The notes under the pieces were generated by a model. The model was given only the letters and a program-made list of their open reading frames with translations. It was not told where the DNA came from and ran no database searches. From Lentinula raphanica (Eukaryota; Basidiomycota; Agaricomycetes; Agaricales; Omphalotaceae): a DNA stretch of 64,000 nucleotides. Made by a program: the position numbers and the translations under genes. The DNA is taken from NCBI GenBank assembly GCA_027919835.1, contig JANVFP010000031.1, forward strand, positions 1 to 64,000, given 5' to 3'. Position 1 is the stretch's first letter. Each line of letters begins with the position of its first letter. Shown piece after piece: positions 55,701-64,000 of this stretch.

Positions 55701-57599
55701 GTTTCTGAACGTGCAGTTCTTGCGATTGGATGGAGGAACAAAAACAGAGGAACGAGCCTCTTTCGTCACTCTCTTCAATGCCAAAGAGTCGGAGTACAAA
55801 GTTTTCATCCTTTCTACGAGAGCCGGTGGTCTTGGTTTGAACTTGCAGACTGCTGATACTGTCATCATGTAAGTTGCTTCGACCTCTCTTAAAACCAGAA
55901 TCACTCACATTGTTCTGCTTGCCGGGCAGCTTCGACTCTGATTGGTAAGAAAAATCCTCGCTCCATGGAAAAAATGAGCCACTAACCCTCATCACTGAAA
56001 ACACAGGAACCCTCACGCTGATCTTCAAGCTCAGGATCGTGCGCACCGTATCGGACAAACCAAAGCTGTCTTGATTCTTCGATTCATCACTGAGAAGAGT
56101 GTCGAAGAAGCTATGTATCAACGTGCCCGTTACAAGCTGGACATTGATGACAAAGTAATTCAAGCTGGTCGGTTCGACAATAAATCCACCCAAGAAGAGC
56201 AAGAAGAACTTCTGGTGAGTACCTCTGTCCGGCCTGAGCAACTGGTCTAATACCACCATCAGCGATCCATCTTAGAAGCCGATCAAGAGGAGGAAAACGA
56301 AGAAGCGGGAGACATGAACGATGAGGAATTGAATGCTCTGATCTCTCGTTCTGACGAGGAGGCTGAAGTTTTCCGGAAAATGGATATCCAACGCGAAAGG
56401 GATATACTGGAGCGTTGGCGAAATGCTAACAATCGGGGCAAGCCTCCTCAACCTTTAATTCAATTGGAGGAGTTGCCGGAATGTTACCAGACCGACGAGC
56501 CATTTGATTCCAAAGATGCGGAGGAGCTCATTGAAGGTCGTGGTCAGCGAAAGAGGAATGTCGTGAGCTACAACGATGGACTTGATGATGATACATGGGC
56601 TATGGTATGTTTACAGTTCCATCATCCTTTCATCAGATAGGAGCTGATGATTATTCAGGCATTAGAAGAAGGCGAGGATCTCCAAGAATTGACGGACAAG
56701 ACCAGAGAAAGGAAGGAAAGACGAGCCACCAATAAGCTGTTGAGAGAGGCGGAAGCTTCGAATCGCGGTACTCCTGCGTCTGACACAGAATCGCGTGGAC
56801 GTAGGGGACGGAAGCCGAAACCGAAGATCAACATAGAGGAGCCTGCTGTTGGGTCGAAACGAAAAAGAGGCGGGATGAAATCAATGTCTGTCACACCTTC
56901 GATAGCGGACGATGATGATGACGACGAACGGGACCAGGTATGTCTCTTCTTCACACTTGTTACCTGGAGAATTACTCAACGTGTTCGTAGAAGCGACGTA
57001 AGACTAAGACTGCTGATTTGTCGCCCGCCATACGTGAGAAGATGAAAAAAGCTTTCAATGAGTGCTATAAAGCCGTCTTGGCTTGCGAGGCCGAGGACGG
57101 TCGAAAACGCTGCGAACTCTTCAGAGAAGTTCCTGACAGAAGGGTTCGTTGGACAAACACTCGATCCCATCATGTATCGCTCATCTCGTTGTAGGATTAT
57201 CCGGACTACTATCAACTCATCAAGCAGCCTATTGCTTTGTCACAAATACGAAAACGCAGCCAAGGGAATTTCTACAAGGACGTCAGTCAATACAAAGCCG
57301 ACTGGAAATTGATGTTCAACAATGCTCGTACATATAATCAGGAGGGATCCTGGGTCTACAACGACGCTGAGGAGATGGAGAAGGTATTCAATGCAATGTA
57401 CGACAAGCAGATCAACGGTTCAGGTCTACCTGGTGCACCATCTACGGGTTCCGGTAGTGGGTCGAATGCATCATATGAATCAGCACTGACACCGATGGAA
57501 GATGACGAACGCCCGCCTCCTCCGACAAAGTCAAGAGGTTCAGGAAGGAAGCAAGTGCTCAGTGATGAGGAATATCTCACCCCAAGTGACGACGAGTAG
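52777..57599 (+). CDS. STH1: SNF2-family chromatin remodeller ATPase (Sth1/Snf2 type)
   Basis: The catalytic ATPase of an RSC or SWI/SNF complex, sliding and ejecting nucleosomes. Thirteen exons sum to 4167 nt (1388 residues): 52777-52848, 52910-53000, 53051-54495, 54546-54843, 54900-55338, 55396-55591, 55645-55868, 55930-55944, 56007-56214, 56263-56604, 56659-56937, 56991-57143, 57195-57599. Order: QLQ (about 70-95), HSA (about 320-400), helicase with [41 protein letters not shown] and [11 protein letters not shown], SnAC-like segment, then a bromodomain (about 1212-1320; [29 protein letters not shown]). The length fits Sth1/Snf21 better than Snf2. Exon 8 is only 15 nt. The ATG at 52795 is an alternative start. 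Confidence 0.93.
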
Positions 57600-58117
57600 T
57601 GGTTTGGTTATACTTTACTCTTGTAATAACAGTGTATGCTGTCTAATCGTCAAGCATTTCATGTACATGCTGGAACAAACCTTGAAGCTTGAAGAGCAAT
57701 CAAGATCTGTTCTCGAATTTTTCTTTTCTGAACTTCGCTTTTCAGGAAGCCCAAATAATTGCAGATATCGCTTCTTGTCCATGATTGATATCGATTCCTC
57801 CTCGATTCAGGTGTAAGGTCGATTCTTACACTGCTTGAGCTTGGCTTGACTTTGATTGAGCATGCACGGCGATTCGGCGAAGTGACCATTCGAATTGTTG
57901 CCCGAAAAATGTTTGGCGTAGTATACCGTACAGCAGACGGTGTCATATGTTCTATGTACAACTGCTACTGGTAACAAAACACAGAAGAATCTTGTATTTC
58001 TCTGTACTGTGAGTTGTAACTCTTAGCCAACATATCTTCAACTGCGGTTATAAATGGGTCATCATAGCAACCTCCTGATCTTCCGAGGTCAGCAGCCAAG
58101 AAAATCAATAGAAAGTA
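57600..58117. other. Intergenic, downstream of STH1
   Basis: 3' UTR and spacer; I see no gene or RNA here. Confidence 0.5.
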
Positions 58118-58475
58118 AGGCTGCTCAATTCTTATATCGTGTCGCATATCGTATCGTATCGCATAATTTTTTGAGAAACTAGTCCTTTTTTGGAAGTATC
58201 TCCGGCCATATTTCTCTGACCTGGACTTTCATCGATAGCATGCATTGTGTTACATTCATTGAGATTGAGAGCACCAGACAGCAACTGTAGCCTTCGCCTC
58301 ACATACTGTGCATGAATATGCATGCTCAGCACCTTTCAAAGACTTTCAACGGGCGACATAAACAAAGAAGTGGATCGACAAGAAATCCCGGAGATACTTC
58401 CGAAAAAGGACTAGTTTCTCGAAAAATTACGCGATACGATACGATATGCGACACGATATAAGAATTGAGCAGCCT
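58118..58475. mobile_element. Tc1/mariner-type MITE (358 bp)
   Basis: Terminal inverted repeats of about 85 bp, starting AGGCTGCTCAATTCTTATAT and containing ATCGTATCGTATCGC, with a few mismatches. TA flanks both ends (58116-58117, 58476-58477), the target duplication typical of Tc1/mariner. The interior is non-coding. It lies between STH1 and the ADAM gene. Confidence 0.85.
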
Positions 58476-58634
58476 TAGTGGCCGAGCTGCAACATTCGTC
58501 TTTCCTTCCCTTCTTTTCTTTCTATCTCGGCCATAGACTGAACGCCGCAGAGCGTCAAGGAGGCAGTACTTCAACAGCTATTCAACTTCATTCGTTCCCT
58601 TCTTGCCACTACAACCAGGTGGCTTCGATTTTCC

Positions 58635-61600
58635 ATGTTAATTGCTGTTAAATTCTATGCGCTGGCCGTTGTGTCTTTGCTTTCTTTAGTGGATCTAACG
58701 TCTGGTGAGTGTTACTTGGTGCAGGTACGAACGTTATTGCTCATATCCTCTCATATCTGCTTTAGCTTCTAGCAAGCGCGCCGGTCGATTAAAGCGTCTG
58801 GCACATCCTTATACTCTTTCCCTAGAAATTCTACCACGACATCAGCATATTTCCTCATCTACTACATTGAGTTCATACGACAAACGACAACTACTCACTC
58901 CGCGCTCAAATACTCTGCGTTACAGCGATTCGTTTCGTCTGATAATATCTGCCTTTGATGATACATTCCATCTTCATTTACGTCCCAATGATCACCTCAT
59001 ACATCCAGCAGCTCGGATAACCTATCATACCATGGATTCCGATGGGCGTTCGTCCGTTTCACGCTCGGAGCCTCTCCTTCGTGAGAACGTCAAAGCTTAT
59101 TGGGGAGAGGTCATTCATGGTGATGATTCCGACGCGAGGCTTAGAGAAGATGCCGCTGGTGTCATACCTCGCCCATCTCGCTCTCCGTCCGAGCTGGGCT
59201 GGGCCCGAATCATGGTACATCACCAGGGCAACATAGAAGATGGCATCGCACCCATATACGAAGGCGCATTCTCGTACAAAGGAGTTGTCTACCATATTAT
59301 GACTAGAGATAATTATCTTCGCAACAAGCACCATCTTGATCCTCAGGTCCTGGTTGACACGGTCGATTCTCACCTCGTCGTCTGGCGCGATTCCGATCTC
59401 ATGCCGCATCATTCCGATTCCCCAGCCATGTGTGGACATGATAATCTACCATACAATACGGATCCAGCTCTGAATCCTATACTGCAGAGACCATTCGCAG
59501 AACAATCTATCTCGCTCGGTCTTTTCGGTAACATCTCGCTGTCTCGAAGAGATGACGTTGCCGGAAGTGGTGCTTCTTACAAGTGTGTCTGTTTCGCGGC
59601 CACTGGACTAGCTTTGTTTGCTTGAACTATTCTTCACAGCTTCGAAGGAACTATTGGAAACAGTGCGGGTTGTCCGACCACGCAGAAACTAGTGAGCGCC
59701 GCATCTACACTCTCTCGTTTTATTAAATTTAATCGCAAATGGAATGATTAGCTCTATATGGGTGTTGCCGCAGATTGCAAATATGTCTCGAACTACGGCG
59801 GGAGTATGAATGCAACAACTCAGATCCTCACGAACTGGAATTCAGCAAGTGCACTTTACAAGAGCACTTTCAATGTTAGCCTTGGGATAGTCGAAGTTCA
59901 GGTCCAGAACGAAACGTATGTCCTTCTTGAACATTACTCTGTACGACTCAATCCAATCTTCGGTCTCAGATGCCCAACTACTGCCGATTCCGATATACCC
60001 TGGAATGTTGACTGTACCAACGTCGATTTGAATGATCGGCTTTCACTTTTTTCCGAATGGAGGGGGCAAAGGGGAAACGATAGTATCGGACTATGGCATC
60101 TTATGTTCGTAGTATCCTCGTCAATCACCATAGTAGACAATGATCTAACCAAAATATGCACAGGAGCGGCTGTCCCACAGGAACTGAAGTTGGTATAGCG
60201 TGGCTGGGTACATTGTCTGTCCTTTCCTCTTATGTCTACTAGGAGTCCTTTCCATGCTAATGCTAGTCTGCATCCCTAGGTGTCAAACGGATTCTTCGGG
60301 TACTACAGGGTCTATCTCCTCTGGCACCGGTGTGTCCACCAATGGCCTAACGGAGTGGCAGGTAGTCTCGCATGAGGTATGTGTGCATTGTCAATGAATC
60401 GAGAGCACTCGTTCATGTTTTGGATGTGTACCAGATTGGCCATAATTTCGGTGCCATTGTACGTGTTCTCGTTATTCATATAGACGTGCAGAATTGACTC
60501 TGATTTTCAGCACGATTGTACTGATGGATGTAATTCAAGCACCATCTGTTGTCCACTAAGTTCCTCGACTTGTGATGCCAATTCACAGTTCATCATGAAT
60601 CCCGTGTCAGAGGTTCGTTCGATTCATTACTGAAGTAAATTACATCTCCCTTCATGATTTCATCAGTCCACCGAGAAAACGTTCAGTGCCTGCAGTCTTG
60701 GTAACATCTGTCAGTTCATTCTGCCTATGTTCAATGGTTGTCTTCTGTATTGATCCTTGCTATAGGCTCCTTAATGAGTGGGACCAGTTCTGGGGGCAAG
60801 ACGGACGCGTCGTGTCTAGTGGATGCATCCACCAACACACGTTCGCTGCTTTCTCTTCAAATGTGCGGGAATGGAATCGTCGAGGAAGGCGAAGATTGTG
60901 CGTGTCCTTTCATTCGAGTGCATTTTGCCTTTTCACACATGTCAATCTTATTCCAGGTGATCCCGGAAATGGCATATCTTCCCCATGTTGTGATTCGTCA
61001 ACTTGTAAATTCACAAGCGGTTCTCGATGTGATCCTTCTTCCAGCCCGTGCTGTACCTCTCAGGTATGCTGTCAATCAAGTTTACGATTAATCAAATCGC
61101 AGAAGTTCATTCATCTCACTCGTAGTGTGATTTTGCGCCTTCGTCTCAACTGTGCAGGCCTTCAAAGAACGCCACTTGTGATCCAGCGGAGTTTTGCACC
61201 GGTTCTTCATCAGCGTGTCCCGCAGATGTTGTCGAACCCAACGGCAAATCGTGTGGGTCCAATGGATTGGCCTGTGCCTCTGGTCAATGTACCTCTTTGT
61301 CATTACAGTGCCAAACTGTCGGTGCTAGCATGGGGCTCACAACAGGCTGCTCCAATCATCAAGATACATGTCAGATAACCTGCCAGGACCCTAATAATAC
61401 CAACTCCTGTATACAGCTTGCGTCGCTCTTGGTTGACGGATCATCTTGCGGTGCGTACATACTCTAGTGACTTGCTGATTCCTTGATTGAGTCTCTCACA
61501 GGATATGGCGGTACTTGCTCATCTGGGATCTGTCGACCTGGAAGTGTTCTTGATATTGTAAAGGTAATCAGATCTCTCTTCCACCCTTTCTTCCAGCTGA

Positions 61601-62086
61601 CACATTCCGTGTTAGGCATGGTATTCAGCCAACTTGCAAATTGCTATTCCGGTCACTGTCGTTGGTGGGATAGTGATCCTTTTGCTAATCTACATATCAG
61701 TCACTGGTGAGCGATAACCCCATTGGTACAGAGTAGTTGTATTCAAAAACATCAATCTACAGCCTGTAGACGGTGTTATCTTCGTCGCAAGTTCCGAAAC
61801 GCGCCTCCAGTGATTGGTGCCAATGCTCCCTCGGGTCCGTCAATGCGTCACCAAAGGCTGACTAGCAAAGACTCGTGAGTTGCGTTTCCCGATATTGACC
61901 CCGACGTCTGCTGATGGTCGTTCAAGTGCTTCAACTCGTCCTAGAGTACCGTCTGTACGAAGGCCACCTCCAGTTGATAGAGAAAATGGTTGGCGACCTG
62001 TCAACCGTGCTAGTACTACCGCAAGGTCTTCCGGTACTCGTTCGACGTGGGTAGACCCAACGCAGTATAATGGACCTCGATCTTAA
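58635..62086 (+). CDS. ADAM-family membrane metalloprotease
   Basis: A type I membrane zinc protease of the fungal ADAM group. Seventeen exons sum to 2544 nt (847 residues); introns 51-65 bp. Exon starts: 58635, 58766, 59640, 59752, 59970, 60164, 60280, 60435, 60511, 60667, 60766, 60957, 61126, 61502, 61616, 61763, 61927. Signal peptide about 1-23; propeptide (FRLIISAFDDTFHLHLRPNDHLI) to about 260; metalloprotease with HEIGHNFGAIHD (about 461-472) for zinc; Met-turn FSACSLGN / Cys-rich region; disintegrin-like segment (CGNGIVEEGEDCDPGN...CCTSQCDFAPSSQLC); transmembrane helix (IAIPVTVVGGIVILLLIYI, about 735-755); a ~90-residue Arg/Pro-rich cytoplasmic tail. The zinc motif is spread over exons 7, 8 and 9; exon 8 is 24 nt. 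Whether it sheds surface proteins is inference. Confidence 0.92.
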
Positions 62087-62096
62087 AAGACCAATC

Positions 62097-62226
62097 ATAC
62101 GAAGACCACTTCCAGTCAATAGGGATAACTAGTCAGCGACCTGTCACCCGTCGTTTTGCAAGGACCTCTGATAGTCGTTCGACTTGGTAGATCCAACGCA
62201 ATACATACACCTCAATCTTACAAGAC
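62097..62226 (+). repeat. Decayed tandem copy of the ADAM last exon
   Basis: About 130 bp resembling 61957-62095 (ACGAAG..CCAC.TCCAGT, GCGACCTGTCA.CCGT, GTCGTTCGAC.TGG..GA.CCAACGCA, CTC.ATCTTA.AAGACC) but with stops and indels. It lies just after the stop codon, so it is now 3' UTR. The rest of 62227-62525 shows nothing recognisable. Confidence 0.7.
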
Positions 62227-62525
62227 CATTTGCATACTTAGCTGGATTCACTTCATATATATTTACATCATTGTTCCAAATTCAATCCTCCGGAGTTCAT
62301 TCACTCTATGGCTGTTAAATTTATGAACATATTGGATACACAGTAGTAAGTTTAGATACATGCGATTCTGCAAGAGTGAGAAGAGACATAATCATAACTA
62401 GAGATTGAGCAAGATGCAAGAGAACATGTTACGTTACGAAAGACATAGCAGAGAGGCTTGTGATGCTTCAGTCGACACTCAACTGACGACAAGAACAGGA
62501 AAAAGACAACATCGAACCATGCACT

Positions 62526-64000
62526 TCAAGCAGGCTCTTTCTTCTCAACCCCACTTGATCCGGGTGAGGGGGTATGCTTTGGGGGAGATCTGCTGGGTGT
62601 TTCAGCCAATTTTGAGCGCGGCGGTGACAAAGAAGGACGAGAATCGACCTGCATGCGATCACGATCTCTTTCCCTCTCACGCTCATCATTACCAGCACCA
62701 GGGGACGGGGCGCTTGAGGTTGGAGACAAAGTTGCTATCGGGGGAAGGGCAATTGGAGTACTGCTGTTGGTATTAGTAATTCCAGCACTAGCAACGGCAC
62801 CGAGAGGACGAGGATGGGGAGGTAGGACCGCGGGAAGAGGTGGTGAAGGAGGGTAATTTTCATGTCTAGCTGAATCAGGAGAGTGTGAAGTTGGTTGAGT
62901 ACGGAAAGGAATAGGCGAAGGACGAGTTGAAGGGATGGGAGTTCGTTTCCCAGTGGATGGAGAGGAAGCCCTTCGTTTAGAACCGTCCATACGAGAGCGT
63001 TTGTTGTCGTTACTATCGTCAGGTGGAGGACTCAAAGCTCTCTTCAAGGGCTGAGGAGGAGGAGACATATGACTCCTAGTAGATGACACAGAATCACGAT
63101 GCGATACCGATGGCCGTGTATCACTATGCCTGCTTCCAGAGGAGATGGTCGGAGAATGAGTATGAGAGTCTGAGGATGCATTCTCAGCAGCAGGGGGTCT
63201 GTACGAGGCTAATCCCATGAGAGCATCTGCAACGCCCTCATCATAATTTTCATCAACGACACGGGAAGGTGGACGAGGTGTTGTCGCGCTTGTGGGGGAG
63301 GGTCGATTGGATGATCCAGATCCATTGGAACTTGTAGGCGGAGATCCTCCTTTCGTATAACCAGATCCACTCTTGTATCCACTCGAGCCGGAACCAGTTG
63401 CGTAGCCTTTAGAGTATTCATCATCCTTTCTCTTTGATGATGGTCGTTTTCGCTTCTCCTTATCCTTTTTCGGGGCGCTGTCCACTGCCATGGGAGTCGG
63501 CGTCGATTCAAGTTCCCGAGAAGCAGGCGCGCGTCGCCGTTTGTCCTTGTCACTTCCAGGATGAGGGCTTTCTGAATTTCGAATGACTGAAGGCAAAGTC
63601 GTCACTCTTGGGGGTGGTCCACCAGTCCGAACATCATGTTCCCGCGTGGGATCGAAGCGACCACGAGGGATCAAGCGATCTTGATCGTTATGCCCAGGTG
63701 GTGGAGAGCTCGCGGTACCAGGATAAGACGATGAGGGCTTGCCATTTCCGACACTGTCCCAGTATCGGGAAGGAGGACGAGACGATCGAGGAGATTGTTC
63801 GGGAGGACTGTTGGCACGATGAGGTGAACGCGGGGGTAGAATGAAGACTGCTGGGGATAATCATTGTTATGTCTTCCAGACCGTCGATCTGGACCAGGCT
63901 CCCAATGGTCACCAGAACGCCGGTCCCAGGGAATCTCGTGCTCGGACCTTCCCGGTGGCTGAGACGCGTAAGTGCGAGGAGAACGGGTAGGCAAAGGCTG
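62526..64000 (-). CDS. Cyc8/Ssn6-like corepressor, C-terminal part (partial)
   Basis: A minus-strand gene whose 5' part is beyond the window. The visible ~490 residues are low complexity, rich in Ser, Pro, Arg and Lys, with a Lys-rich KKDKEKRKRPSSKRKDDE segment and one ordered-looking motif, VVDENYDEGVADALMGLASYRPP. This resembles the tail of basidiomycete Ssn6/Cyc8 corepressors; the TPR repeats that would prove it are not in view. The frame shifts near 63837, where CCCCC would need one more C to join QQSSFY to PPRSPHRANSPPEQS. The stop is at 62526-62528; it is convergent with ADAM. Confidence 0.5.

Overview
The window is from a basidiomycete fungus, almost certainly an Agaricomycete. Its host genes carry many short GT-AG introns (48-65 bp) and include typical fungal housekeeping genes: TRAPP subunit Trs31, a rhodanese-PTP MAP-kinase phosphatase, COG8, the Mss4-type PIP5 kinase, Mago nashi, a Sth1/Snf2 remodeller, a fungal ADAM protease and a Cyc8/Ssn6-like corepressor. 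The first ~39 kb is a transposon graveyard and the last ~24.5 kb is compact genic DNA, with a sharp boundary near 39.3 kb.

Region 1-26403 consists of one family of tyrosine-recombinase (DIRS-order) retrotransposons inserted into one another. A full element runs 5'-TCGACATGAAGG...leader...gag...RT-RNase H...tyrosine recombinase (YR)...GGCAGAGG-3'. An old plus-strand copy (pieces 8166-8339, 9667-10715, 23951-24560, 25538-25829) is split by a fragment of another copy (7639-8165), a short copy (8340-9666), a nearly complete minus-strand copy (10716-23950), a 5'-truncated copy (24561-25537) and a 3'-truncated copy (25830-26403). The minus-strand copy is itself split by a plus-strand full copy plus a short copy in tandem (13697-20750). 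Removing each insert restores continuous coding sequence with no target-site duplication. A further full copy (1-6323) abuts a short copy (6324-7638). Only two YR ORFs and one gag ORF are intact.

Seven small inverted-repeat elements (TIR CATCAGGAAAAAT, 198-282 bp) are scattered over 1-36 kb. All are flanked by 2-bp duplications of variable sequence. Region 26404-38690 holds AT-rich inverted-repeat elements and a dead Copia element. The Copia element is split by a ~5 kb palindromic element (31631-36603) with CACTTCAGG ends, a TTC duplication and arrays of the 9-bp palindrome GGTAWTACC. A solo LTR (38691-39277, duplication TGATG) closes the repeat zone.

The gene block (39.5-64 kb) is TRAPPC5 (-), PTP (+), COG8 (+), PIP5K (-), MAGO (-), STH1 (+), ADAM (+) and Ssn6-like (-, partial). 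Two pairs share short divergent promoters (TRAPPC5/PTP, 79 bp; MAGO/STH1, 192 bp). Exon models were built by hand from splice sites and conserved protein motifs. Three genes need one extra base in a homopolymer to read through, which points to residual assembly error rather than gene death.
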